Shown in pieces: positions 1 through 8,513 of a stretch of 64,000 nucleotides of DNA. Under the pieces are notes generated by a model. It did no database searches, was not told the DNA's origin, and worked only from the letters and a program-made list of their open reading frames with translations. The first letter of the stretch is position 1; every line of letters starts with the position of its first letter. This DNA comes from Paenalkalicoccus suaedae (GTDB lineage Bacteria > Bacillota > Bacilli > Bacillales > Salisediminibacteriaceae): the NCBI RefSeq assembly GCF_006965545.2, contig NZ_CP041372.2:1302001-1366000 (forward strand). Reading direction: 5' to 3'. The translations under genes were made by a program, and so were the position numbers.

Positions 1-24
1 ATCGGCGCTTCTTGGTGCTGCTAA
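1..24 (+). CDS. C-terminal end of a YjcZ-family small sporulation protein (partial)
   Basis: The first 24 bases read in frame as IGASWCC followed by TAA. This is the typical end of the short hydrophobic YjcZ-type peptides, and it closely matches the end of the complete paralogue that starts 21 bases downstream (VGAAWWY). The rest lies outside the window. I infer a tandem pair of YjcZ-like genes. Only seven residues are visible, so the identification rests on this resemblance and on position. Confidence 0.6.
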   Translation: MGASWCC

Positions 25-44
25 TCAGTTAGGAGGGTAAACGC

Positions 45-131
45 ATGAGCTACACAAATAACAATGGCTTCGCGCTACTTGTTGTCTTATTTATTCTGTT
101 AGTAATTGTTGGAGCTGCTTGGTGGTATTAA
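45..131 (+). CDS. YjcZ-family small sporulation membrane peptide (28 aa)
   Basis: The peptide has 28 residues: an Asn-rich polar start (MSYTNNNGF) and then one hydrophobic helix ending in WWY. A strong AGGAGG ribosome site at 31-36 lies 8 bases before the ATG. This is the layout of the YjcZ/sporulation-peptide family common in Bacillaceae, whose members are made during sporulation and probably sit in a spore membrane. The molecular role is unknown. A perfect hairpin with a T-rich tail follows directly, so this is the last gene of its transcript. Confidence 0.8.
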   Translation: MSYTNNNGFALLVVLFILLVIVGAAWWY

Positions 132-132
132 A

Positions 133-171
133 AAAAGCGAACAGGTTTTATGACCTGTTCGCTTCTTTTAT
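133..171. terminator. Bidirectional intrinsic terminator
   Basis: A perfect 12-bp stem (135-146 with 153-164) with a 6-base loop is flanked by A-rich sequence on the left and T-rich sequence on the right. It can end the YjcZ transcript on the plus strand and the small membrane-protein gene on the minus strand. The stop codon of the latter lies inside the T-rich side. Confidence 0.85.
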
Positions 172-347
172 GTTAAGTAAATGCGGAAGAATGAGGACGT
201 AATGAGGATCGTGATTAACACATTAATGGTACGGAAAATCTTTGCCTGCTTTTCTTCCGGAATTTCTTTTTGTACACATAATGAGTTCGTCATTGAGTTA
301 ATCACAAATAAGTAAAATGTCGCAAATAAAACAAACGGTATATACAT
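168..347 (-). CDS. Small two-helix membrane protein of unknown function (59 aa)
   Basis: A 59-codon minus-strand frame starts at an ATG at 347-345, preceded by the strong ribosome site AGGGGGT. It has an N-terminal hydrophobic helix (about residues 2-19), a short charged middle rich in Lys and Glu (about 26-39), and a second hydrophobic helix (about 40-58). The stop overlaps the terminator shared with the YjcZ gene. I do not recognise the family. The good ribosome site, the codon pattern and the well-placed terminator support a real gene. Confidence 0.65.
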   Translation of the reverse strand: MYIPFVLFATFYLFVINSMTNSLCVQKEIPEEKQAKIFRTINVLITILITSSFFRIYLT

Positions 348-520
348 AAATGGACCCCCTAATAGCGTTCCTTTTATAATCTATTGTAAATATGAGTCAT
401 TCCCGCTTAAAATGGCGTTATCTCGAAAGAAAACGAGGGAATGAGTGAAGTATCTTCTCTAGTTTAACAAAGTTTCGTTAGAATAGAAAAGAATCTTTAC
501 TAATTTTGAGGAGGAAACCT

Positions 521-1084
521 ATGAATAGATGGAAAATAGCTTTTTTTAGTCTTATAGCACTTTTACTACTTCTCCTCATCGGAGGCGGGATTTGGATCAA
601 TCAGCAACTACCTGACGCGTCTGCAGAGCCCTTTGACCGTCCAGCTGTCGACACAGTAGAGGGACCGTCTTTTACCGTTACAACAACGCGTGAGGACTTA
701 AACAGTTGGCTTCAACAGGAGCTTCAGGGTGAAAATCAAGAGTTTGATATTACAATTGATGAAGCTGTTTATTTTCAAACGGAGCTTGCATTGTTTGGAG
801 TGTCTATTCCTGTGGAAATGACACTCGTTCCTGAAGTCACGGAGGAGGGGAATCTTTGGTTACTAGAAGATTCGTTCCGCGTAGCGTCATTTGAGCTACC
901 ATCAGAGCAAGTTTTCGCCCTTATTGAATCAACTGTAGACCTGCCAGAATGGATCACGGTGGCACAAAACGAAAGAGGCTTTTATGTAGATATCGTAAAT
1001 GGCGTATCAGAAGATTTTCAAATTCAAGTAGAATCTCTAGATCTTGAACAGAATGATATTGAACTCCTTATAACATCCAAATAA
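521..1084 (+). CDS. YpmS-like DUF2140 family protein, membrane anchored (187 aa)
   Basis: A short basic start (MNRWK) is followed by one long hydrophobic helix (about residues 6-27). The remaining roughly 160 residues are acidic and soluble, and probably lie outside the membrane. The sequence resembles the YpmS/DUF2140 family of Bacillaceae, which has no firmly established function. The start at 521 is chosen because GAGGAGG at 509-515 sits five bases upstream. An in-frame TTG at 506 would overlap that site. A strong terminator follows at once, so the gene appears to be transcribed alone. Confidence 0.7.
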   Translation: MNRWKIAFFSLIALLLLLLIGGGIWINQQLPDASAEPFDRPAVDTVEGPSFTVTTTREDLNSWLQQELQGENQEFDITIDEAVYFQTELALFGVSIPVEMTLVPEVTEEGNLWLLEDSFRVASFELPSEQVFALIESTVDLPEWITVAQNERGFYVDIVNGVSEDFQIQVESLDLEQNDIELLITSK

Positions 1085-1085
1085 A

Positions 1086-1123
1086 AAGAGAGAGGCTGCT
1101 AGATTGGCAGTCTCTCTCTTTGA
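1086..1123 (+). terminator. Intrinsic terminator after the YpmS-like gene
   Basis: A 15-bp stem (AAAGAGAGAGGCTGC with its complement) and a 7-base loop lie directly after the stop at 1084. The left arm is A-rich and the right arm ends in TTT. It could also end the convergent DUF3267 gene. Confidence 0.8.
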
Positions 1124-1125
1124 CT

Positions 1126-1665
1126 TTATTCTTGACCTTTTATTAATACGTAAAAACCTCTTTGGTTTTCTTCAATGACAGATTCACTTGGGGCAGAACT
1201 AATTTGCTTAAACGTAAAAAAGTCATGTAAACATAGACCGAAGTTTAACGCAGATACCATGGAGATGTAATGCAAGTACTGCGGGAACATGATCGCTGCT
1301 AAAATGGATCCAGCTGTAATAAATAGCGCTGGCGAGATAGTAGCAATTAGGCTAATCTGCTTAGATAATGGCTGTCTTGTTGAATAGCAAAAGTACGGCC
1401 AATGATTTCGCTTTAATCCAAATGTAGCTTTCTTTCCTACTAGCCAGATTGGTAGGCAGTGTAAGAAGGAGTGCAATGGTAGCGTTAATAGTAACGCCAC
1501 AGTTAAAACAAAAAATCCATGATCGATCATTGGTGCATTCACGACAAACGTAGAAAACACAGTATAGAATATCATAAAGTATGCAAGAGTCATCGCAATC
1601 GATAAAAACCACATACGTCCTTTTCCAATTTCCTGTTCAATGGAGACTGATTTGACACAGTTCAT
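1126..1665 (-). CDS. DUF3267 family membrane protein (179 aa)
   Basis: This is a polytopic membrane protein with about four hydrophobic segments (roughly residues 19-42, 49-66, 100-125 and 130-145). The second contains HSFLH, which corresponds to the HExxH-like stretch of the DUF3267 family, here without the usual Glu. The family is often annotated as possibly metalloprotease-like, but no activity is established and the missing Glu argues against one. The start is preceded by AGGGGGT. The gene lies downstream of hpr in the same direction, as DUF3267 genes do in related bacilli. Confidence 0.65.
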   Translation of the reverse strand: MNCVKSVSIEQEIGKGRMWFLSIAMTLAYFMIFYTVFSTFVVNAPMIDHGFFVLTVALLLTLPLHSFLHCLPIWLVGKKATFGLKRNHWPYFCYSTRQPLSKQISLIATISPALFITAGSILAAIMFPQYLHYISMVSALNFGLCLHDFFTFKQISSAPSESVIEENQRGFYVLIKGQE

Positions 1666-1882
1666 TTAAACAACCCCCTAACGGACGACTAAATAATTCT
1701 TAAAACCACTTCTGTAATTTACTCCTCTTTTGAAAAGAATGCAATGCTTTTCTTTAAAAAAAATCGTTAAAAAGTGTAAATTATTTGAGAAGGTTTAAAA
1801 GGGGGAGTTAAAAGCGGTTACATAAGCACATTAATAGGTGAATATAGTGATGAATTCTGAATATTGTGTTTGAATAGTAAGT

Positions 1883-1953
1883 GAACGGATAAGTATAAAC
1901 GATTAGCGCAAAACTCTACGCGACGAACGGATAACTAAGCGCAACAAACAGAT
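1883..1953 (+). repeat. Short degenerate repeat with 21-bp phasing (GAACGGATAAC type)
   Basis: Copies of GAACGGATAA begin at 1883 and 1925 (42 bp apart). A variant, AAACAGATAACC, begins at 1946, 21 bp after the second. The stretch lies between the hpr terminator and the DUF3267 gene. Only three copies are visible, so by itself this is weak. It is listed because three other repeat families in this window show the same spacing. Confidence 0.4.
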
Positions 1954-2002
1954 AACCATCACCGCCGCAATCTCCGCATCGCCCAACTCATCGAACCCAA
2001 AC

Positions 2003-2052
2003 AAAAAAGCTGTCTTATTCCGAAGGGGGAGCCTCCCGAATAAGACAGCTTT
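2003..2052 (-). terminator. Intrinsic terminator of hpr
   Basis: Read on the minus strand, a roughly 15-bp stem (AAAGCTGTCTTATTC with its complement) encloses a G/C-rich loop and is followed by six T residues. It begins about 10 bases after the hpr stop. Confidence 0.9.
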
Positions 2053-2062
2053 CATATATAAA

Positions 2063-2653
2063 TTAAGAGTGCGTGACGTCGACAGAAGGACTATCTTTCG
2101 CGACAGCAACAATTTTACCGTCTTCCTCGGTGAACTCTTCGTCAAATTTTGAAAGAGACTTTTCAAAAATATCAATAAAATCAGGACCGTACACGTGCTT
2201 AACGATACTCATCAATTCCGAGAATTCAGGGAATTTACCGTAAAGATTTTTAATGGGGAGAGAACCACCGTAAACGCCATACGTAGAAGGGCTATACGTC
2301 TTAAATGTCTCAAGTAGAAGCTCTTCTCCTTTCTCCGTTAAAAAGACATACGTGTTACGCTTATCGTTATCTTTTTTTGAGAAAGATAAATATCCGCGCT
2401 CCTCCAGTTTTTTTGAGAAGTTAAAGGCCGTGGACACGTGCATCACGCCAAATTTAGCGATATCCGAGATAGATGCTCCTTCTAAGTGATGGGCGATCCA
2501 AAGAATGTGGTGTTCGTTTATGTTTAAGTCATAGGGCTTGATCCAGGCCTGCCAATCTTTTTCAATCGATTTCCATAAAGCTTTGCTGAGCTGGGCGATT
2601 TTATGACTAAACATAAGAGATTGTTTGATAGAGTGCATTGGATGCTGATCCAT
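2063..2653 (-). CDS. hpr: HTH-type transcriptional regulator Hpr (ScoC), MarR family
   Basis: This DNA-binding transition-state regulator represses protease and sporulation genes in B. subtilis. The 196-residue product carries the very conserved Hpr block [13 protein letters not shown], then [14 protein letters not shown] and the winged-helix recognition part [23 protein letters not shown], and has the usual family length of about 200. The start at 2653 is chosen because GGAGGGAG lies just upstream. An in-frame ATG six codons earlier overlaps that site. A terminator follows the gene and serC lies upstream, as in the B. subtilis hpr-serC-hit-ecs neighbourhood. Confidence 0.95.
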   Translation of the reverse strand: MDQHPMHSIKQSLMFSHKIAQLSKALWKSIEKDWQAWIKPYDLNINEHHILWIAHHLEGASISDIAKFGVMHVSTAFNFSKKLEERGYLSFSKKDNDKRNTYVFLTEKGEELLLETFKTYSPSTYGVYGGSLPIKNLYGKFPEFSELMSIVKHVYGPDFIDIFEKSLSKFDEEFTEEDGKIVAVAKDSPSVDVTHS

Positions 2654-2849
2654 AGTCTCCCTCCATTTCATATAAAGTTTATCCCTAACAATGTTTTACT
2701 AGGAAAATGTTATATCCATAATAACACAATAGATTTACTATTCTCAATATCATTTCTGTATTTTCTGAATATTTATTTGTGCTTTTCTCAGATACAGATG
2801 TTAGTATGAGGGAGATATTACCTCGCTTAATCCCTTATAATGACATAAA

Positions 2850-2890
2850 ATAAAAACGAAAGACGCATGCAATCGTATGGCATACGTCCT
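2850..2890 (-). terminator. Probable terminator of serC
   Basis: Read on the minus strand, GACGTATGC pairs with GCATGCGTC (one G-U pair) and is followed by TTTCGTTTTTATTTT. It lies about 75 bases after the serC stop. The 2,674-2,960 gap contains nothing else I can assign except, presumably, the hpr promoter. Confidence 0.6.
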
Positions 2891-2965
2891 CATTTTACTA
2901 ATTTACAATAATGTTTTTTGTTTCTAAAGAAAAATTCGCATTCTTGTAAATTATATTAAAAAATC

Positions 2966-4036
2966 TCACTTCTGAAAATCCGACATTAATGTTAGTAGTG
3001 CATCAATCGCATCGTCAGTGATTGCGTTGTAGTTAGAGACGCGACATCCACCGACACTTCTGTGACCGTTAAGCCCTAAAAAGCCTCGATCGGACGCTTC
3101 TTTTAAGAAGGCTTTATCTAACTCTTCCGTTTGCAAACGGAACGTGATGTTCATCAGTGAACGACTAGTTTCGACCGCATGACCTTGATAAAATCCATTA
3201 GACTCATCGATAGCACGATAAATACGGTCTGCTCTCTCTTTAGCGCGATCCGCCATCACGGACACACCGCCAAGATTTTTAATCCACTTTGCGACAAGGC
3301 CAGTCATATAGATAGCTGCAGTTGGTGGCGTATTGTAAAGAGAATTTGCCTTGGCGTGCTGCTTATACGAAAGGGACGGGGAAACATCACGGGCTTGCTC
3401 TAATAACTCCTTTTTAATAAAGACGAGCGTTACTCCTGACATACCAGCATTTTTTTGTGCGCCTGCGTAGGCTAAGTCTATGTTATCCCAGTTAATCTCT
3501 TTGCTTAAGATATCACTCGACATATCCACAAACACAGGATGCTTCGCTTTTTTAGGGAGCTCCCCCCATTGGGTTCCAAAAATCGTATTATTTGATGTTA
3601 CATGCACATACGCTGTATCGTCAGGGGCTTTGTGTAAATCCACCTCAGGTATAAAGCGATAGTTGTCTTCCTTTGATGAAGCAAGGAGGGAGGTTTGACC
3701 AAAATATCCAGCCTCTTTTTGCGCTTTCTCCGACCAGGAGCCTGTAGAGACAAACTGTGCGGTTTTATCTGGGTGGAGGAAATTCATCGCCGTCATCGCA
3801 AATTGTACGGAGGCACCACCTTGTAAAAAGAGAATCTCAAACGTCTCAGGAACATTTAAAATCTCGCGCAACGTATCACGTGCTTCGTAGTGAATCTTCT
3901 CATAAACCGCACCTCGGTGGCTGAGCTCCATGACCGCCACAGATGATTGCTCGATGTTGAACATTTCATTTTTCGCCTGTTGTAACACCTCTGCTGGAAT
4001 CGGACTCGGTCCAGCGTTAAAGTTATATACGGTCAT
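2966..4036 (-). CDS. serC: Phosphoserine aminotransferase SerC
   Basis: SerC is a cytosolic PLP enzyme that converts 3-phosphohydroxypyruvate and glutamate to phosphoserine in serine synthesis. It has 356 residues, the family length, and begins with the typical YNFNAGPSPIP. The PLP-binding lysine is the K of AYAGAQKNAG (about residue 194), and the C-terminal part has GLNGHRSVGGCRVS, which binds the substrate phosphate. A GGAGG site precedes the ATG. The HIT gene lies 14 bases upstream in the same direction, so hit and serC are probably co-transcribed. Confidence 0.96.
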   Translation of the reverse strand: MTVYNFNAGPSPIPAEVLQQAKNEMFNIEQSSVAVMELSHRGAVYEKIHYEARDTLREILNVPETFEILFLQGGASVQFAMTAMNFLHPDKTAQFVSTGSWSEKAQKEAGYFGQTSLLASSKEDNYRFIPEVDLHKAPDDTAYVHVTSNNTIFGTQWGELPKKAKHPVFVDMSSDILSKEINWDNIDLAYAGAQKNAGMSGVTLVFIKKELLEQARDVSPSLSYKQHAKANSLYNTPPTAAIYMTGLVAKWIKNLGGVSVMADRAKERADRIYRAIDESNGFYQGHAVETSRSLMNITFRLQTEELDKAFLKEASDRGFLGLNGHRSVGGCRVSNYNAITDDAIDALLTLMSDFQK

Positions 4037-4050
4037 TATTCTAGCCTCCG

Positions 4051-4470
4051 TTAAGATAATTGTGATTGAATCTGTTTAGCTAAGTTATCGCGATCGTCAC
4101 TCGTATAGTTACCCGAGTTATCAGGCCACTCAACATCAAAGGAATCACCTTCGTAGCGAGGGATTAAATGAATGTGGTAGTGAAAGATAGATTGACCTGC
4201 TGGCGCTTCGTTATTGTTAAGTAAGTTCATACCAACTGGCTCAAAAGCTTGCTTTAACGCATTCGCAACTTTTGGAACTGCTTTAAATAGCTCGCTCGCC
4301 GTTTGCTCCTCAAGCTCGTATACATTTTTTTGGTGGTCCTTTGGAATAACTAACGTATGACCTTTTGTCACTTGTGTTAAATCTAAAAATGCATAAACAT
4401 GATCATCCTCATACACCTTAGCGGAAGGGATTTCTCCTTCTACGATTTTACAAAAAATACAGTCGGACAT
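4051..4470 (-). CDS. hit: HIT family protein (histidine triad nucleotide hydrolase)
   Basis: The 139-residue cytosolic protein has a histidine triad HYHIHLIPR at about residues 98-106 and an N-terminal DCIFCKI with two cysteines. This is the Hit (YhaE) type, which hydrolyses nucleoside phosphoramidates or related AMP derivatives. The physiological substrate is not known. The start is placed at the ATG at 4470-4468, because an upstream in-frame GTG lies within the GAGGTG ribosome site. The gene is divergent from ecsA and upstream of serC, as in B. subtilis. Confidence 0.93.
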   Translation of the reverse strand: MSDCIFCKIVEGEIPSAKVYEDDHVYAFLDLTQVTKGHTLVIPKDHQKNVYELEEQTASELFKAVPKVANALKQAFEPVGMNLLNNNEAPAGQSIFHYHIHLIPRYEGDSFDVEWPDNSGNYTSDDRDNLAKQIQSQLS

Positions 4471-4619
4471 ATGTATCACCTCAACCTATTATTGTTGGAA
4501 TATTCGTTCATTCGCTATCGTATCATATTCTAGTAAACTTGTGTATAAAGCTCCTACTGTTAATGAGGTGGGAGAATACGGTATAGTAAGCATGAGAACA
4601 AAAAAGAAGGTGGGTTACC

Positions 4620-5372
4620 ATGACACAATTACTTAAGCTAGATTCTGTTACTGGCGGCTACCAGCGCACGAAGCCAGTTTTAAAGGATGTTTCATTTGAA
4701 GTAAATCGGAATGAAATAGTTGGTCTTATTGGACTGAACGGAGCAGGGAAGAGTACAACCATTAAACATATTTTAGGGCTGATGGAGCCTCATAGCGGAA
4801 CCATTACACTGCAAAATAAGCTCATTAAGGATGACGTAGAAGCGTACAGGAAATCGATCGCCTACATACCAGAAACGCCTTTACTTTATGACGAGCTTAC
4901 GCTGTGGGAGCACTTAGAGCTTACTGCAATGGCTTATCAAGTACCGCAGGAGGAGTTTGCTAATAGAGCAAATAACCTCTTAAAAGAATTTAGAATGACA
5001 AAGATGAAAAAATGGTTTCCTAACCAATTTTCTAAAGGGATGAGGCAAAAGGTGATGATTATGAGCGCCTTTTTAGTCAATCCTTCTCTTTATATTGCGG
5101 ACGAGCCCTTTGTGGGACTCGATCCTGTAGGAATTAGCTCCTTCCTGCACCACATGCAGGAGTTTAAAGATAGTGGTTGTGGCATTCTGATGTCGACCCA
5201 TATTTTATCGACAGCCGAGAAATACTGCGATCGATTTATTTTCTTACACCACGGGGAATTAATTATGCAGGGAACGATCGAGGAGCTTCGCGAGCAGGCG
5301 TCTATGCCGGGGGCGGATCTTGACGATATTTATGTACAGGTAACAAAGGAAGAGTCCAATGAGGGAGCATAA
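4620..5372 (+). CDS. ecsA: ABC transporter ATP-binding protein EcsA
   Basis: This 250-residue ATPase works with the membrane protein EcsB. In B. subtilis the Ecs system affects exoprotein secretion, competence, sporulation and the intramembrane protease RasP, but its substrate is uncertain. Walker A is GLNGAGKST (about 38-46), the signature region is FSKGMRQKV and Walker B runs into ADEPFVGLDP. The switch histidine is in MSTHIL. The ribosome site GAAGGTGGG precedes the ATG. The 3' end overlaps ecsB by 14 bases, so the two are translationally coupled. Confidence 0.94.
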   Translation: MTQLLKLDSVTGGYQRTKPVLKDVSFEVNRNEIVGLIGLNGAGKSTTIKHILGLMEPHSGTITLQNKLIKDDVEAYRKSIAYIPETPLLYDELTLWEHLELTAMAYQVPQEEFANRANNLLKEFRMTKMKKWFPNQFSKGMRQKVMIMSAFLVNPSLYIADEPFVGLDPVGISSFLHHMQEFKDSGCGILMSTHILSTAEKYCDRFIFLHHGELIMQGTIEELREQASMPGADLDDIYVQVTKEESNEGA

Positions 5373-6573
5373 CGAGCTTTGGACCGATCGTAAAAATGAG
5401 TATTGGACGATGGCGATCCGCTACTTGCGGTTGATCGGTAACAGTGGATTTTTATTCGCTATCTATTTATTGATCGTATTTGGTAGCTATTATTATGGAC
5501 AATTTATTGAGTGGCTACCGGAAACCTTCCCAACGGCGATTCTTTTAACGGTAGTCTTTAGCTTGATGATTACAAGAGGTCGCGTACGCACATTCATGAA
5601 GCAGGCGGACCTCGTATTTTTACTTCCTATGGAGGCACGTTTGAAGGAGTACTTTAAAAAGTCACTTGTATACAGCCTTGTAATGGAGACGTTTTGGCTA
5701 TCGCTCGTGTTCTTTTTATTCTTACCTTTATACGTAGACCGGATTGGGACAGGTGGCGACATCATCTTTGGCACACTCGCTCTTTTTGCACTACTAAAAC
5801 TGTGGAATTTACTCACAAGCTTTGAGGAGCAACGTATGCTTGAGCGCGCGGGACTGCACGTCGGCGTTCGTTTCGTGCTCAATGTGATGGTCGTCTATGC
5901 CATCATCACCGTTCAATCTCTATGGGTGATCCTTGCGTTCGCAGTCATTCTCACTCTCATTTACATTCTCTATTTTAAAAAGCTCTCTATCTACCAGCTT
6001 AAATGGGAGCGACTAATCTTTATTGAGGAAAATACGGTGAGAAGCTTTTACCGAGTCGCAAACAATTTCACGGATGTACCTGCTTTAAAAGAAAAAGTGA
6101 AGCCAAGAGCGTGGGCGAACCCAATTATTCAGCTTGTTTCATATAAGAACGAGAACGTGTATCGGTATTTATTTGCGCGAGCATTCTTTCGGGCAAATGA
6201 TTATCTTGGATTCTATGTGAGACTAACTCTACTTGGTCTACTATTTATTTGGGCGGTAGACTTACCATGGGGAATGGTTCTAGTTGCAGCGTTGTTTGCG
6301 TTTATGACGGCTATGCAGATAGAGACGCTCAAAAACCACTATCGCACCCATACAATTGTGTCTCTCTATCCAATTGATCAGGAGACGAGAATCAATGGGC
6401 ATCGCTATTGGTTACTTTTTTTAGGTAGCTTTCAAACACTGTTATTTGCGGTTTTCGGATTGCTATTTATGGACGTGGTAACAGCAACGCTGATTTTAGT
6501 TGCTGTTGCGGCAGTGTATGGCTATCACAGTCAGCTGAGATTGCCTCGAGTGTATAAAAAGGAAAGAAAGTAG
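5359..6573 (+). CDS. ecsB: ABC transporter permease EcsB
   Basis: The 404-residue polytopic membrane subunit pairs with EcsA. Its N-terminus (NEYWTMAIRYLRLIGNSGFLF) resembles EcsB of B. subtilis, and several hydrophobic segments follow, with a soluble stretch near residues 205-255. The start overlaps the end of ecsA. A strong terminator ends the operon. No ecsC follows, unlike B. subtilis. An amidohydrolase of the type found next to B. subtilis ecs lies beyond the repeat array, in the opposite direction. Confidence 0.92.
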   Translation: MREHNELWTDRKNEYWTMAIRYLRLIGNSGFLFAIYLLIVFGSYYYGQFIEWLPETFPTAILLTVVFSLMITRGRVRTFMKQADLVFLLPMEARLKEYFKKSLVYSLVMETFWLSLVFFLFLPLYVDRIGTGGDIIFGTLALFALLKLWNLLTSFEEQRMLERAGLHVGVRFVLNVMVVYAIITVQSLWVILAFAVILTLIYILYFKKLSIYQLKWERLIFIEENTVRSFYRVANNFTDVPALKEKVKPRAWANPIIQLVSYKNENVYRYLFARAFFRANDYLGFYVRLTLLGLLFIWAVDLPWGMVLVAALFAFMTAMQIETLKNHYRTHTIVSLYPIDQETRINGHRYWLLFLGSFQTLLFAVFGLLFMDVVTATLILVAVAAVYGYHSQLRLPRVYKKERK

Positions 6574-6579
6574 TAAGCA

Positions 6580-6626
6580 GGAGCTAGGAGTACATTCAGA
6601 TGAATGTGATCCTAGCTTATTTTTTA
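6580..6626 (+). terminator. Intrinsic terminator of ecsAB
   Basis: AGCTAGGA (6583-6590) pairs with TCCTAGCT. An inner ACATTC/GAATGT helix extends the hairpin, and a run TTATTTTTTAT follows. It lies 7 bases after the ecsB stop. Confidence 0.9.
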
Positions 6627-6649
6627 TAGAAACGGCGAGCTAGGGGAAG

Positions 6650-7128
6650 TTTGCGCGATTAATTTTATTGCACGCAGTTAACGGTGGTTTTCGCGCGATT
6701 GACTGCTCAACATACGCAGTCGGCTCCTTAACTCGCGCGATTCGTCCTTCGATTTGCGTGATTAATTTTATTGCACGCAGTTCACGGTGGTTTTCGCGCG
6801 ATTGACTGCTCAACATACGCAGTCGGCTCCTCAACTCGCGCGGTTCGCCCTTCGATTTGCGCGATTAATTTTATTGCACGCAGTTAACGCTGAATTTCGC
6901 GCGATTAGCTACTCAACATGCGCAGTCCGCTCCTTAACTCGCGCGGTTCACCCTTCGATTTGCGCGATTAATTTTATTGCACCCAGTTAACGGTGGTTCT
7001 CGCGCGATTGACTGCTCAACATACGCAGTCCGCTCCTCAACTCGCGCGGTTCGCCCTTCGACTTGCGCGATTAATTTTATTGCACGTAGTTAACGCAGAA
7101 TTTCACGCAGCACAGTCTTCCATTCGCG
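6650..7128 (-). repeat. Array A1: 103-bp higher-order tandem repeat made of 21-bp subunits (minus orientation)
   Basis: The landmark GCG(C/T)GATTAATTTTATTGC begins at 6653, 6756, 6859, 6962 and 7065, exactly 103 bases apart each time. Read on the minus strand, each 103-bp unit splits into five related subunits starting TCGCGCAA, CCGCGCGAGTTG, CTGCGTATGTTG, TCGCGCGAAAA and CTGCGTG, of 21, 21, 21, 21 and 19 bases. About 4.5 units are present. The array lies between the convergent ecsB and amidohydrolase genes, inside both terminators. The unit length is not a multiple of three, so it does not look coding. The same design recurs at two other loci in the window. Confidence 0.95.
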
Positions 7129-7146
7129 CCATCTCTGCCTATCCCA

Positions 7147-7182
7147 ATAATAAAGAGGCCAATATAACGAACATTGGCCTCT
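7147..7182 (-). terminator. Intrinsic terminator of the amidohydrolase gene
   Basis: A perfect 10-bp stem AGAGGCCAAT/ATTGGCCTCT with a 9-base loop is followed, on the minus strand, by TTATTATT. It lies about 50 bases after the stop of the amidohydrolase. Confidence 0.85.
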
Positions 7183-7234
7183 CCATTCAACGAATACTTA
7201 TATCGCTGTTCTTCCACAATTATTCAGCCTGCTC

Positions 7235-8416
7235 TTACAAAACCCCAACTTCCTTTAACACCACATTACCTAATACCTTAGAAGCATGTAGCATCGCTCG
7301 TTCATCAAAGTCAAAACGTGGATGATGGTGTGGATAGGCAAAGTCTGCCTCTGGATCCATGGCACCTGTAAAGAAGAACGCTCCACGCACATTTTCTAAA
7401 TAATAGGCAAAGTCCTCGCCGCCCATTTGAGGCTTTGATAACGTTACCTGCTTTGTATCGTCAATGGACTTAGCCAGCTCTGCAATCAACTGCGCTTCTT
7501 TCGCATGATTAATTAAAGCGGAGTAACCGCGAGTATATGTGCAGGTAGCTTCAGCGCCGTAAGAAGCGGCAACATTGGAGACGATTTGACCTAAACGATC
7601 CTCCATCGTCTGACGAACCTCTTCAGAGAAGCTTCTAGCAGTCCCGGTAATCTTAGCGGTATCTGCAATAATGTTGTATGCATTGACAGCCTCAAATGCA
7701 CCAACTGAAACAACGCCAGCCTCCATTGGGTCAATGCTACGACTCACGATATGCTGAATAGACTGCACAATTTGAGATCCAATCAAAATTGCGTCTTTCG
7801 TGTAATGAGGCTGAGCACCGTGACCACCTTGACCTTGGATGTCAATTTGGAATTTATCCGCAGCAGCCATTAACGCTCCCTCTGTATATTCAATCGAGCC
7901 TAGAGGGGTAGTTGCCCATAAATGTGTGCCGTAAATAGCCTCGACACCATCTAAACAACCATCGGCAATCATCGCCTGAGCACCACCAGGCGCGACTTCT
8001 TCTGCATGTTGGTGAATAAAGACAATCGTACCTGTTAATTCATCCTTTAACTCATTTAATACCTTGGCAAGCACGAGTAGTGTAGCCGTGTGTCCGTCAT
8101 GCCCACATGCGTGCATTTTACCTGGCACAGTTGATTTATATGGCACATCCTTTTCGTCCTGCATAGGCAATGCGTCAAAGTCCGCTCTAAGTGCAATCGT
8201 TGGACCAGGCTTACCTCCGTGAAGCTTTGCTACAACGCCTCGCTCGCCGACTTTCTCGCGTACCTCGTGCCCTAATTTTTTGTGATATTCTGCTATGTAT
8301 AAAGGTGTTTCAACCTCTTCAAACGATAGCTCTGGATGCTGGTGTAAGTACCTGCGAATCTCCACCATTTCCTCATAATATTCTGTTAATTTACTCTCGA
8401 GCTGATCTTTGACCAT
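7235..8416 (-). CDS. M20 family metallopeptidase / amidohydrolase (YhaA-like)
   Basis: This 393-residue cytosolic zinc-type amidohydrolase belongs to the family that contains N-acyl-amino-acid and hippurate hydrolases. It has RRYLHQHPELSF near the start, ALRADFDALPM, the metal-binding MHACGHDGH (about residue 105), HQHAEE, and a C-terminal MGGEDFAYY. The exact substrate cannot be read from sequence. YhaA lies next to ecs in B. subtilis, which fits here. The start is placed at the ATG at 8416-8414, with AAGGGGGAA upstream; the longer frame begins inside that site. Confidence 0.88.
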   Translation of the reverse strand: MVKDQLESKLTEYYEEMVEIRRYLHQHPELSFEEVETPLYIAEYHKKLGHEVREKVGERGVVAKLHGGKPGPTIALRADFDALPMQDEKDVPYKSTVPGKMHACGHDGHTATLLVLAKVLNELKDELTGTIVFIHQHAEEVAPGGAQAMIADGCLDGVEAIYGTHLWATTPLGSIEYTEGALMAAADKFQIDIQGQGGHGAQPHYTKDAILIGSQIVQSIQHIVSRSIDPMEAGVVSVGAFEAVNAYNIIADTAKITGTARSFSEEVRQTMEDRLGQIVSNVAASYGAEATCTYTRGYSALINHAKEAQLIAELAKSIDDTKQVTLSKPQMGGEDFAYYLENVRGAFFFTGAMDPEADFAYPHHHPRFDFDERAMLHASKVLGNVVLKEVGVL

Positions 8417-8513
8417 GACACGTTCCCCCTTCAACTAAACATTTCATCTACAAGTGTAGCAAACAACGTCAGACCTTTCCATTTTTTACGTAGAAAAATG
8501 AACAGGATTTTCT

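Noticed and set aside
6640-7325. Open frames on both strands in array A1
   Set aside because: Repeat translation. The plus-strand frame also runs into the terminator and the 3' end of the amidohydrolase gene.
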